DNA of 64,000 nt from Chloroflexota bacterium (GTDB lineage: Bacteria; Chloroflexota; Anaerolineae; Aggregatilineales; Phototrophicaceae). The stretch covers positions 1-64,000 of the forward strand of contig JAPPEU010000086.1 in the NCBI GenBank assembly GCA_028875245.1. The letters run 5' to 3'. The notes beneath the pieces are model-generated. The model was not told where the DNA came from, made no database searches, and saw only the letters and a list, made by a program, of their open reading frames with translations. The position numbers were made by a program, and so were the translations under genes. Below, piece by piece: positions 34,855 to 43,546 of this stretch. Position 1 is the stretch's first letter. Each line of letters begins with the position of its first letter.

Positions 34855-36399
34855 GTGACCAAGAAAAACGCGCTCCCCGCGAGCGACCTGTCCCGCCGCG
34901 AGTTTCTGAACATATTCGCCGCCGGAACCGCCGCCGCAGTCGGTACGGTTTCGCTCTCCGGCCTGCGCGGCATCGCCAGCGCCCAGGACGGCGCCGCCTT
35001 GCGCATCGCCTGGTTGACGCCGGCGACGCTGGACCCGCGCTCAGCATCGGGCGATAGCGAAATCGCCATTTTGAACGCCCTCTATGACTACTTGATTGAA
35101 ACTGACGCGGCCGCCAATCTCGTGCCAAGGCTGGCCTCTTCATGGGCGCACAGCGATGACGGCCTCGTCTATACGCTGCAAATCCGCGATGACGCCAGAT
35201 TCCATGACGGCAGCCCGCTCACCGTTGACGATATTTTGTGGACGATAGCGTGGCATCAACAATCTGAGAGCACCGTCGCCAGCCTCTTGTCCTCAGTCCA
35301 GTCTGTGGCCGCGGCGGGGGACAACGCGATCGCTTTCACGCTGAGCGCGCCAAATCCGGATTTTCTCTATAATCTGACGGATAATAAATTCGTCATTCTC
35401 CAGGCGGGCGCGGAAAACATCGGGACAGAATTCAACGGGTCGGGACCCTTCGCGCTCGAGGAGCTGATCCCCGGCGACCGCGCCATCATGCGCGCCAACA
35501 GCGATTACTGGGGCGGCGCGCCCAGCATCGACCGCCTGGAATTCATCTTCTTTGATGACCAGCAGGCGGGCATCGCCGCCGTTCAGGGTGGCAGCGCCGA
35601 TGGCATCCTGCGGCTGGACAATTCCAGTTTCCTCGGCTTCGGCGCGGATGTGAGCTTCAACGCCACCGACATCCCCACCAGCGGCCACCACCTGACGCGG
35701 CTGCGCTCCGACCGCGCCCCCGGCTCGGATGTTCGCGTGCGCAAGGCATTCAAACTGGCGACCGATCGCGACGCGCTGTGGGAGCGCGTACAGCTGGGTT
35801 ATGGCGCTGTCGGGAAAGACTCGCCGATCGGGCCGGCTTTCGGCCAGTATTTCCTCGCCGAAGCGGAGGCGCCCGCGCGCGATCCCGAAGCCGCCGCCGC
35901 CCTGCTGGCGGAAGCGGGTTATCCCGACGGGCTCGACATGATCTTGCATACGCCCAACAGCGGCACCTGGCCCGACCTGGCGCAGGCTATAGCCGCCCAA
36001 TGGGAAGAAGCCGGCATCCGCGTCGAAGTGCAGCTTGAAGACGAGAATACCTACTGGGCGGAAGCCTGGATGGAAGTCGACCTCGGCGTAACCGGCTGGG
36101 GCGCCCGGCCCGTTCCGCAGCTCTACCTCGACCTCGCCTATCATTCGGAAGCGCCCTGGAACGAATCCCATTACAGCAACGCGCGCGTCGACGAACTGAT
36201 CGAGATCGCCCGCGCCGCGCTTGACCAGGACGAGCGCACGGCCGCCTACAAGGAGATACAGCAGATCCTGCTGGATGAAGGTCCGGTGGTTGTGCCTTAT
36301 TTCTTCGCGCAATTCATGGTGCTGGCGGGGAATGTATCCGGCGTGGAATTGCAGCCCTTCGGAGGCCGCACGAACTTCAACAAGGCGGTGGTCGGTTAG
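34855..36399 (+). CDS. ABC transporter substrate-binding protein, family 5, with Tat signal (transporter D)
   Basis: A 514-residue binding protein starting at GTG, with AGGAG at 34841-34845. The twin-arginine motif SRREFL near residue 13 is followed by a hydrophobic stretch (NIFAAGTAAAVGTVSLSGL) and a probable cut after ASA at about residue 43, so export by Tat is expected. Family 5 segments such as VYTLQIRDDARFHDGSPL near 105 and DVRVRKAFKLATDRDALW near 290 are clear. It heads the transporter D operon and is separated from the permease gene by a gap holding a strong GC-rich hairpin. Confidence 0.92.
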   Translation: MTKKNALPASDLSRREFLNIFAAGTAAAVGTVSLSGLRGIASAQDGAALRIAWLTPATLDPRSASGDSEIAILNALYDYLIETDAAANLVPRLASSWAHSDDGLVYTLQIRDDARFHDGSPLTVDDILWTIAWHQQSESTVASLLSSVQSVAAAGDNAIAFTLSAPNPDFLYNLTDNKFVILQAGAENIGTEFNGSGPFALEELIPGDRAIMRANSDYWGGAPSIDRLEFIFFDDQQAGIAAVQGGSADGILRLDNSSFLGFGADVSFNATDIPTSGHHLTRLRSDRAPGSDVRVRKAFKLATDRDALWERVQLGYGAVGKDSPIGPAFGQYFLAEAEAPARDPEAAAALLAEAGYPDGLDMILHTPNSGTWPDLAQAIAAQWEEAGIRVEVQLEDENTYWAEAWMEVDLGVTGWGARPVPQLYLDLAYHSEAPWNESHYSNARVDELIEIARAALDQDERTAAYKEIQQILLDEGPVVVPYFFAQFMVLAGNVSGVELQPFGGRTNFNKAVVG

Positions 36400-36401
36400 T
36401 C

Positions 36402-36449
36402 CTTTGCCCCCCACCCCTAGCCCCCTCCCCCATTAAGAGGGAGGGGGAA
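36402..36449 (+). repeat. GC-rich hairpin repeat family 2
   Basis: CCCCCTCCC at 36421-36429 pairs perfectly with GGGAGGGGG at 36439-36447 around a 9-base loop, preceded by another C-rich run. It fills the gap between the transporter D binding protein and permease genes, where it could act as an attenuator or mRNA-stabilising structure. Confidence 0.6.
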
Positions 36450-36471
36450 TTCGGACACGGCGGACAAGGAA

Positions 36472-37413
36472 ATGGCGGAGGACAAGCCCGGCCAAGCAGG
36501 CGACTTCAGCCGCGTCATCGTCGCCCTCCAGGGGATGATCAGCGCTCAGCTGCGTCACCCACAGTCAGCGGCTGGCACGCTGGCGGTCGCCTTTTTTCTG
36601 CTATTGGCGCTGTTCGGTCCCCAACTCGCGCCTTATCCCAAAGCCAATGATCAGAGACACGACCCGCGCGTCCCGCCGACGCTCGATATCGGCGCCTTTC
36701 AGCTGGGCGAGCATCCGTTCGGCACGGACAGGCTGGGGCGCGATGTATACAGCCGCGTCATCCTCGGCGCGGGCAGCATCTTTCGCATCGCCGGCCTGGG
36801 CACCTTGATCAGCGTCCTGGCTGGCTCCGCCCTGGGGCTGTTCATGGGTTATCAAGGCGGCTGGGTCGACGAGGTGCTCGGCCGCGTCATTGACGCCCTG
36901 CTGGCGATCCCCGCGCTTTTGCTGGCCCTGGTGCTCGTCGGCATCATTCGCAATCTCCAATTCGAGGCGGGCAGCTGGCAGGCGGCGCTGGCGGATAATG
37001 TCATTCTGCTGGTGATTTCGCTGCTTTACATCCCCATCGTGGCGCGCGTCGCCCGCAGCACGACGCTGGATATTAAGACCCGCGAATTTGTCGAAGCGGC
37101 AGAAATCCGCGGCGAGAGCAAATTCTATATTATCTTCCGAGAAATCCTGCCTTCGGTGGCGCCCTCGCTGGTTGTGGAAGCGTCGCTGCGCTTTTCCTAC
37201 GCCATCTTCCTGGTCGCTTCCCTGGGCTTTCTCGGCTTTGGCGCGCGCCCGCCATCGCCGGACTGGGGCTTGATGGTCAATGAAAACCGCGGCGGCTTTT
37301 ACCAATTGACACCCTGGGCGCTGGAGTTTCCCGCGCTTGCAATCGCCATCCTGGTCATCGCCGTCAACCTGATGTCGGACGGCATCCGCCGCGCCGTGCA
37401 GAAAGGCGCTTAG
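36472..37413 (+). CDS. ABC transporter permease, DppC type (transporter D)
   Basis: A 313-residue permease. The first helix is at about residues 33-50 (AGTLAVAFFLLLALFGPQL). The conserved HPFGTDRLGRDVYSRVILG is near 80, then helices and the EAA loop around AEIRGESKFYIIFREILPS near 205, ending in MSDGIRRAVQKGA. Its gene lies two bases before the fused ATPase start. In this operon the C-type gene comes before the ATPase and the B-type gene after it, an order unlike transporter A. Confidence 0.94.
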   Translation: MAEDKPGQAGDFSRVIVALQGMISAQLRHPQSAAGTLAVAFFLLLALFGPQLAPYPKANDQRHDPRVPPTLDIGAFQLGEHPFGTDRLGRDVYSRVILGAGSIFRIAGLGTLISVLAGSALGLFMGYQGGWVDEVLGRVIDALLAIPALLLALVLVGIIRNLQFEAGSWQAALADNVILLVISLLYIPIVARVARSTTLDIKTREFVEAAEIRGESKFYIIFREILPSVAPSLVVEASLRFSYAIFLVASLGFLGFGARPPSPDWGLMVNENRGGFYQLTPWALEFPALAIAILVIAVNLMSDGIRRAVQKGA

Positions 37414-37415
37414 GC

Positions 37416-39611
37416 GTGGCCATCACCACCCGCAGTCTGCTGGATGTTGAGCGCCTCACGATCAGCTACGAGGTCAATAAGCGCTGGATTCCGGCCGTGC
37501 GCGATTTTCACCTGCGGCTGCGGCCGGGGCAGATCGTCGGTCTGGTCGGTGAATCGGGCTCGGGCAAATCGACCATCGCTTTGGCGCTGATGCGTTATCT
37601 CAGCGGCAACGGGCGCGTCGAGAGCGGCGGCCTGCTGCGCTTCGCCGGCGAAGACCTGCTGCGAAAATCCGACGCGGAGATGCGTCGCCTCTGGGCGAAG
37701 CGCGTCAAGTTCGTGCCGCAAAACGCGGGCGCGGCGCTCAATCCATCGATCAAGATCGGGCCGCAAGTGGCTGAGGCGCTCAAGGCGGCCGACGCAATCG
37801 ACGGCGACGCCGCCTACGATACCATGATGCGGGTCTTTCACGACGTCCGCCTGGCGGACCCCGAACGCGTCGCCGAGCGTTACCCGCACGAATTGAGCGG
37901 CGGCATGCAGCAGCGCGTCACCATCGCCATGGCCCTCATCAGCAATCCCGAACTCCTGATCATGGATGAGCCGACCACCGGGCTGGATGTCACCACGGAG
38001 GCGGCCATCCTCGATCTGGTGCGCGGCCTGATCGCGGAACGAGGAACGGGCGTCATCTACATCAGCCACAACCTCGGCGTTATCGCGCAATTGTGCGAGC
38101 GCGTCGTCGTGCTCTATGCCGGCGAGATTATGGAAGAAGCGCCCGTCCTTGACCTGTTCCAGGCGCCCAGGCATCCCTACACGCTTGGGTTGATCAGCAG
38201 CGTGCCGAAACCGGGCCAAAGCAAGCGCGCCGCCCCGCTGCAATCGATCGCGGGCAATCCACCCGCGCTGACGCGGCTGCCCGGCGGCTGCGTCTTCGCG
38301 GAACGCTGCGCCTGGGCAATCGATATCTGCCGCGACAAACGACCGCCGCTGGAACAACTGGCCGACAAACGCGCCGTGCGCTGTCATCGTTGGGAAGAGC
38401 TTAGCCAACCCCACCCCCCGACCCCCTCCCCGAGGCATCAGATGCCCGCCATAGAGATAGCGGGAAGGGGAACGACCAAACCTATCCGAAGGCCGGCCCC
38501 TGACGCAAAGTCTGCAACTGAGCAGGCAAAGTCTCCCTCCATTGCAATGGGGGGAGATTTAGAGGGGGGTTGGCAGGCCGACGAAACCCTCCTGCGCGCC
38601 GACAACCTGAACAAAGCATTTCCCGTCCCGCGCAGCTTGCGCGAGCTGTTGGCGCGGACCGCGCCCTCGCCGATTCGCGCCGTCGATGGCGTAGACCTCC
38701 ACTTGCGCGCCGGGCGGACGCTCGGCCTGGTCGGCGAGAGCGGCAGCGGCAAGACGACGCTCGCGCGCCTCATCATCGGCTTGGAGGAGCGCAGCGGCGG
38801 CAAGTTGGAACTTCTGGGCATGGATGTGCGCAATCATGTGCGCGATCGCAGCCAGGATGTACTGTCAAAAATACAGATGGTGTTTCAGAACCCGCAAAAC
38901 TCGCTGAATCCTTATCTATCCGTGCGGCAAGCCATCCGCCGCCCGCTGATCAAGCTTCGCCGCTTTTCGCCCGCTGAAGCGGACGCCGAGGCCCTCGCTT
39001 TGCTAGCGCGCGTCAATCTGCGCCCGGAATACGCGGACCGCTACCCCGACGAATTGAGCGGGGGCGAGAAGCAGCGTGTCGCGATTGCGCGGGCCTTCGC
39101 TTCCGACCCCGACCTCATCATCTGCGACGAACCGGTGTCGGCGCTGGATGTGTCGGTGCAATCGGCCGTGCTGAACCTGCTGGCGGCGCTACAGGACGAA
39201 CATGGCAGCGCTTACCTCTTCATTTCGCACAACCTGTCGGTGGTCGGTTATTTGGCCGATACCATCGCCGTCATGTATCTGGGCCAGCTGGTTGAAGTGG
39301 GTGAAGCGCGGGAGCTCTTTCAAGCGCCCTACCACCCCTACAGCGAAGCGCTTGTTTCGGCGATACCAGTGGCGGACCCGCGGCATTCAACGGCGCGCAT
39401 CTTGCTCAGCGACGATCTGCCCAGCGCGCAAAACTTGCCGAGCGGCTGCCGCTTTCATACGCGCTGCCCGCGAAAAATCGGCGAAATCTGCGAGCGCGAA
39501 GAGCCGCCCTGGCGCCCGGGCGACCGCGGCCATCTCATCCGCTGCCATATCCCGCTGGAGGAGTTGACCAGCCTGCAGAGCGGATCGAACCCGCTGGAAA
39601 AGGCGGATTGA
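37416..39611 (+). CDS. Fused two-domain ABC transporter ATPase with a repeat-derived linker (transporter D)
   Basis: A 731-residue fused DppD-DppF protein starting at GTG two bases after the permease stop. Domain 1: Walker A GESGSGKST (45-53), signature LSGGMQQRV (160-168), Walker B LLIMDEPTTGLD (180-191). Domain 2: Walker [10 protein letters not shown] (440-448), signature LSGGEKQRV and [12 protein letters not shown]. Both halves end in the four-Cys oligopeptide-transporter region. The linker at residues 331-387 is rich in Pro, Arg and Gly and has no family similarity. It is encoded by two GC-rich hairpin repeats (38408-38470 and 38531-38571), so the repeat is translated in frame. The transporter A homologue lacks this segment. 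Confidence 0.95.
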   Translation: MAITTRSLLDVERLTISYEVNKRWIPAVRDFHLRLRPGQIVGLVGESGSGKSTIALALMRYLSGNGRVESGGLLRFAGEDLLRKSDAEMRRLWAKRVKFVPQNAGAALNPSIKIGPQVAEALKAADAIDGDAAYDTMMRVFHDVRLADPERVAERYPHELSGGMQQRVTIAMALISNPELLIMDEPTTGLDVTTEAAILDLVRGLIAERGTGVIYISHNLGVIAQLCERVVVLYAGEIMEEAPVLDLFQAPRHPYTLGLISSVPKPGQSKRAAPLQSIAGNPPALTRLPGGCVFAERCAWAIDICRDKRPPLEQLADKRAVRCHRWEELSQPHPPTPSPRHQMPAIEIAGRGTTKPIRRPAPDAKSATEQAKSPSIAMGGDLEGGWQADETLLRADNLNKAFPVPRSLRELLARTAPSPIRAVDGVDLHLRAGRTLGLVGESGSGKTTLARLIIGLEERSGGKLELLGMDVRNHVRDRSQDVLSKIQMVFQNPQNSLNPYLSVRQAIRRPLIKLRRFSPAEADAEALALLARVNLRPEYADRYPDELSGGEKQRVAIARAFASDPDLIICDEPVSALDVSVQSAVLNLLAALQDEHGSAYLFISHNLSVVGYLADTIAVMYLGQLVEVGEARELFQAPYHPYSEALVSAIPVADPRHSTARILLSDDLPSAQNLPSGCRFHTRCPRKIGEICEREEPPWRPGDRGHLIRCHIPLEELTSLQSGSNPLEKAD
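38408..38571 (+). repeat. Composite family 2 repeat inside the ATPase coding sequence
   Basis: The first part (38408-38470) pairs C-rich CCCCTCCCCGAGGCATCA with a downstream GGGAAGGGG run. The second part is a near-perfect palindrome at 38533-38556 (CTCCCTCCATTG/CAATGGGGGGAG), followed by AGAGGGGGGTT. The same two parts in the same order occur in non-conserved DNA at 61437-61553. Here they encode residues 331-387 without breaking the frame. Confidence 0.7.
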
Positions 39612-39618
39612 CAATCGA

Positions 39619-40599
39619 ATGCTGCTTTTTCTGCGCCGCCGATTTCTCTTTTTCTTCTTCACCTATCTGCTGAGTTCGCTGACGATATTTTTCTTGCTGC
39701 GCGTCCTGCCTGGCGACCCGGCGCGCGTCATCGCCGGCGGGCGAGAAGCGACCGAAGATCAAATCGCTGAAATCCGCGCCGAGCTGGGCTTGAACGCTTC
39801 GCTGCCCGAACAGTATGTGAACTGGCTGGGGAATTTTCTGGGCGGCCAATGGGGTGATACAATCGCCTTTCGCGGCGCGAACAACTACGACCTGATCATC
39901 GAACGCAGCGTGAATTCCGCCCGGCTCGCCGCCGTCGCCCTGTTGATGTCGGTCCCGCTCTCGCTGGCGCTGGGCGTGATCGCCGGCCTGTTTGAAAACA
40001 AATTGCCTGACATTCTCATCTCCCTGTTGACGCTTTCCGTCGTCAGCCTGCCTGAATTCGTCACCGGCTTGTTTCTGATCAATATCGTGTCCCTGCGCTG
40101 GGGACGGGGCGAACTGGCGCAATCGCTCGGCTGGTGGTTTCCGGCCAGCTCGGCCGTGCCCGCCAACGCTTCATTCGGCGAGATGCTGCCGGCGCTCTGG
40201 CTGCCCGCCGTTGCGGCGACGCTGACGCTGCTCGCTTACATTTCCCGCTTGACGCGCGCGGGCGTCATAGAAGAGCTCAAGCGCGATTATGTGCGCACCG
40301 CCGCGCTCAAGGGCATCCCCTGGCGCGCAGTAATCTGGCGGCATGTCTTGCGCAACGCCCTCCTGCCCACGATAACGGTCATCGCCATCAGCATCAGCTG
40401 GCTCATCAGCGGCTTGGTGGTGATCGAATATGTCTTCGGTTTTCCCGGGCTCGGCAGTCTGCTCATCGCGGCGATCGAGCGGCGCGACCTGCTGCTGGCG
40501 CAGGCCATCGCCATGGTCACCGTGACCGTCATTCTCTTCGCCAACCTTGCTGCCGATGTCGCTTACGCGCTGCTCAACCCGCGCGTCGAACTGGCTTAG
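39619..40599 (+). CDS. ABC transporter permease, DppB type (transporter D)
   Basis: A 326-residue permease. The first helix (about residues 9-28, FFFFTYLLSSLTIFFLLRVL) is followed by the PGDPARVI motif. The EAA loop is near residue 228 (AALKGIPWRAVIWRHVLRN), and the sequence ends NPRVELA. A loop near residues 165-190 (SASS-like WFPASSAVPANASF) is slightly longer than usual. It is the last gene of the operon and converges with the SDR gene of the next cluster. Confidence 0.94.
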   Translation: MLLFLRRRFLFFFFTYLLSSLTIFFLLRVLPGDPARVIAGGREATEDQIAEIRAELGLNASLPEQYVNWLGNFLGGQWGDTIAFRGANNYDLIIERSVNSARLAAVALLMSVPLSLALGVIAGLFENKLPDILISLLTLSVVSLPEFVTGLFLINIVSLRWGRGELAQSLGWWFPASSAVPANASFGEMLPALWLPAVAATLTLLAYISRLTRAGVIEELKRDYVRTAALKGIPWRAVIWRHVLRNALLPTITVIAISISWLISGLVVIEYVFGFPGLGSLLIAAIERRDLLLAQAIAMVTVTVILFANLAADVAYALLNPRVELA

Positions 40600-40648
40600 C
40601 GGGCGACTCACAGCGCCGCCTCAAAATACTTGCCTTCCGGCGGGCGCG

Positions 40649-41434
40649 TTAATAGCTCAGGAAACCGCCGTCGACGCGCCAGGTCGCGCCGGTCACAAAG
40701 CTCGCTTCATCGCTGGCCAGGAAGGCGACCACATCGCCAATCTCACCGACCTGACCTCGGCGCCCGAGCGGTGTATGGCGGAAGTACTTTCCGCTGCCGC
40801 CTGTTTCGGCCACCTGATCGGCAAAGTCGGCGCTGGATTCGGTGTAGATATCGCCGGGCGCCACCAAATTGACGCGGATCTTGTGCGGCGCCAGCTCAAT
40901 AGCCGCGCCTTTGCACAAGCCGTCCAAGCCCGATTTCGCCGCGCCATAGGGCGTCGCGTTCTCCTGAGCGGCAAACTGCGCCACCGACGAGATGGTAATG
41001 ATGCTGCCGCCCGCGCCCTGTTCGATCATGCTAAAGGCCGCTTCCTGCGTGCAGATGAACGCGCCGGTAAGATTAACATCAATCGTCCGGCGCCAGTGCT
41101 CGTCGGTCTCTTCGAGAAAGGGGCGCACATCGGCCGAAGCGCCCGTCAAGGCGGCGTTGTTGACCATCACATCGAGTCGCCCGAAGGCGGCAGCCGTCCG
41201 CTTAATCATGTCCCTGACCAGCTCGCGCCGCGTGATATCGCAGCCCACCGCCAGCGCCTTATGCCCGGCCGCCCGCAAGATGGCGACCTTCTCTTCGGCG
41301 ATCGCGATATCAGCCGGGCGCTGCGCCAGCGCCAGGGCCGCCCCTTCCCGCGCGCAGCTCCGCGCAATGCCCCAACCGATGCCGGTGGCGCCGCCGGTGA
41401 TGATGACGACTTTGTTCCGCAGACGTAAGCTCAT
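40649..41434 (-). CDS. Short-chain dehydrogenase/reductase (SDR)
   Basis: A 261-residue classical SDR. The NAD(P)-binding motif TGGATGIGWGIA is at residues 14-25, NNAA is near 91, the catalytic Ser is in ITISSVAQ near 145 and the Tyr-x-x-x-Lys motif is YGAAK near 160. The C-terminus GATWRVDGGFLSY is typical. It is the last gene of the transporter E operon, 48 bases after the F-type ATPase gene with a family 1 repeat between. It probably oxidises the monosaccharide or sugar acid released in this pathway. Confidence 0.92.
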   Translation of the reverse strand: MSLRLRNKVVIITGGATGIGWGIARSCAREGAALALAQRPADIAIAEEKVAILRAAGHKALAVGCDITRRELVRDMIKRTAAAFGRLDVMVNNAALTGASADVRPFLEETDEHWRRTIDVNLTGAFICTQEAAFSMIEQGAGGSIITISSVAQFAAQENATPYGAAKSGLDGLCKGAAIELAPHKIRVNLVAPGDIYTESSADFADQVAETGGSGKYFRHTPLGRRGQVGEIGDVVAFLASDEASFVTGATWRVDGGFLSY

Positions 41435-41454
41435 CGCAATCCTATCTTCACTCC

Positions 41455-41479
41455 GTAGGGGCGAGACGGCGGCTCGCCC
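41455..41479 (-). repeat. Dispersed palindromic repeat family 1, single arm
   Basis: Read on the minus strand this is GGGCGAGCCGCCGTCTCGCC then CCTAC, the family core. It lies in the 48-base gap between the F-type ATPase and SDR genes. Confidence 0.7.
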
Positions 41480-41482
41480 TTT

Positions 41483-42496
41483 CTAGCGGGGGGCGCCGAC
41501 CAGCTCAAGCTCCTCGGCGAAGTGACAGGAAGCCCACTGGCCCGGGTTGATCTCGCGCAGAAGCGGTTCTTCTTCCCGACAGCGCGCCTGGGCATATTGG
41601 CAGCGCGGATGAAAATAACAGCCGGCGGGCGGGTCGGCCGGGTTGGCGATTTCGCCCGGCAAGATAATGCGCTTCCTTTCAACATCGGGGTTCGGCGTCG
41701 GCACCGCCGACAGCAAGGCTTCCGTATAGGGATGCTTGGGAAAAAAGAAGAGTTGATCCTTCGGCGCGATTTCCACCAGCTTGCCCACATACATCACCGC
41801 CACGCGGTCGGAGATATGCTCCACCACGCTTAGATCGTGAGCGATGAAGAGATAGGCCAGGCCAAACTCGCTCTGCAGGTCGCTCAGCAGGTTGAGGATC
41901 TGCGCCTGGGTCGAGACATCAAGCGCCGACACCGGCTCATCGGCGATGATGAGGCGCGGGTTGGTCGCCAGCGCGCGCGCCACGCCGATACGCTGACGCT
42001 GCCCGCCGCTGAAGGCATGGGGATAACGCCGCAGGTGTTTCGCTTCCAAGCCCACCACTTCCATCAGATGGGCCACCCGTTCTTCCAATTCCGCCCCCGC
42101 CGCCAGCTTCGCCAATTTCAGCGGTTCGCCAACGATATCGAGGATGGTCCAACGCGGGTCCAGCGAGTAGAAAGGATCCTGAAATATCATATTGGCGTAA
42201 CGCCGCAGCGCGCGCAATTCACGCCGGTCGATGCGCGCCATATCCACCGTCAAGTCGTCGTCGATCTGAAACTGAATCGACCCCGCGGTCGGCTCCAGCG
42301 CACGCAGAATGCAGCGGCCGACGGTCGTCTTGCCCGAGCCCGATTCGCCGACCAGCCCCAGCGTTTCCCCCGCGCCAATCCGCAGGCTGACGTCATCAAC
42401 CGCCTTCACTTGCCCGACCACGCGGCGCAGAAATCCCTTCTCCAGCGGGAAGTATTTCTTCAAGCCCTCAACTTTAAGAATGGGCTCCGCCCTCAT
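41483..42496 (-). CDS. ABC transporter ATPase, OppF/DppF type (transporter E)
   Basis: A 337-residue nucleotide-binding subunit. Walker [10 protein letters not shown] near residue 52, signature [15 protein letters not shown], Walker [13 protein letters not shown] and switch [11 protein letters not shown] are intact. The four-Cys C-terminal region ([14 protein letters not shown] and ASCHF) is present. The gene overlaps the D-type ATPase gene by four bases (ATGA). Confidence 0.94.
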   Translation of the reverse strand: MRAEPILKVEGLKKYFPLEKGFLRRVVGQVKAVDDVSLRIGAGETLGLVGESGSGKTTVGRCILRALEPTAGSIQFQIDDDLTVDMARIDRRELRALRRYANMIFQDPFYSLDPRWTILDIVGEPLKLAKLAAGAELEERVAHLMEVVGLEAKHLRRYPHAFSGGQRQRIGVARALATNPRLIIADEPVSALDVSTQAQILNLLSDLQSEFGLAYLFIAHDLSVVEHISDRVAVMYVGKLVEIAPKDQLFFFPKHPYTEALLSAVPTPNPDVERKRIILPGEIANPADPPAGCYFHPRCQYAQARCREEEPLLREINPGQWASCHFAEELELVGAPR

Positions 42497-43542
42497 GATG
42501 CGGCTTCCTCCCGTTCGCTATGCAGGAAGCAGCGGACGCTGTGATTGCTTTCGACCTCCACCAGGGCGGGCACGGCGGCATCGCAAAGGCCGGCGACCCT
42601 GTCCGGGCAGCGCGAGCAGAAACCGCAGGCATGCGGCAGGCCAATCGGAATCGGAACGGTGCCTTCGATCGATTGCAGGCGCTCGGCATGCTGCCCGATT
42701 CGCGGCGTCGACGCCAGCAAGCGCCGCGTATACGGGTGCATCGGATTGTGGAAAATATCCCGCACCGAGCCCTGCTCGACGATTTTTCCCAAGTACATGA
42801 CGGCGACCTTGTCGCAGATCTCAGCGATGATGCCCAGATCATGCGTAATATACAAAACCGCCATTTGAAACTGCGATTGCGCGCGGGCGATGAGATCGAG
42901 AATCTGCGCCTGCACGGTTACATCAAGCGCCGTTGTCGGTTCATCGGCGATCAGCAGGCGGGGGCGGCAAGACAGCGCCATCGCGATCATCACCCGCTGG
43001 CGCATCCCGCCCGAAAAATGATGCGGATATTCCTCCATCCGCCGCGCCGGATTGGCGATGCCGACCAGATCAAGCATGTCGAGCGCGATTTTGTAGGCCT
43101 CGCGCTTGCTGCGCGTGATGTGCAGCAGAATCGCTTCCATCAATTGATTGCCGATGCTGTGGATGGGCGAGAGGCTCGACATCGGCTCCTGAAAGATCAT
43201 CGCGATCTCATTGCCGCGAATGCTGCGGACCGCCGGCCCAACGCCATCCACCGCCGCCAGATCAATCAAATCGCCTTTTTCCCTCCGATAGTTGATTTGG
43301 CCATTTATGATCTGCCCCGGCGTCGGCACCAGACGCATTAAGGACTGCGCAGTCACCGTTTTGCCGCAGCCGCTTTCGCCGATCAGACCGAATATCTGCC
43401 CCTCCTCGATAGCGAAGCTGACGTGATCGACCGCTTTCAGCGTGCCCTCGTCGAGTGTGAATTGCACGCTCAAATCTTGAACATCAATGACCGGCGCGGC
43501 GGCGGCTGTCATCTGATCGGTCCGTTGCGGCGCGTCCATCAT
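42493..43542 (-). CDS. ABC transporter ATPase, OppD/DppD type (transporter E)
   Basis: A 349-residue nucleotide-binding subunit. Walker [11 protein letters not shown]-loop [10 protein letters not shown], signature [15 protein letters not shown], Walker [13 protein letters not shown] and switch ITHDLGII are all present. The C-terminal cysteine cluster is a variant ([15 protein letters not shown]) with an extra Cys compared with the other ATPases in the window. The gene begins 4 bases after the beta-mannosidase-like gene ends. Confidence 0.94.
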   Translation of the reverse strand: MMDAPQRTDQMTAAAAPVIDVQDLSVQFTLDEGTLKAVDHVSFAIEEGQIFGLIGESGCGKTVTAQSLMRLVPTPGQIINGQINYRREKGDLIDLAAVDGVGPAVRSIRGNEIAMIFQEPMSSLSPIHSIGNQLMEAILLHITRSKREAYKIALDMLDLVGIANPARRMEEYPHHFSGGMRQRVMIAMALSCRPRLLIADEPTTALDVTVQAQILDLIARAQSQFQMAVLYITHDLGIIAEICDKVAVMYLGKIVEQGSVRDIFHNPMHPYTRRLLASTPRIGQHAERLQSIEGTVPIPIGLPHACGFCSRCPDRVAGLCDAAVPALVEVESNHSVRCFLHSEREEAAS

Positions 43543-43546
43543 GGCG

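Noticed and set aside
35293-36414. A 373-codon open frame on the minus strand
   Set aside because: It is antisense to the transporter D binding protein and has no recognisable domain.
40600-40648. GC-rich stretch between the convergent transporter D permease and SDR genes as a bidirectional terminator
   Set aside because: The possible stem (CGCCGCC with GGCGGGCG) has a mismatch and a long loop and no T-run on either strand.
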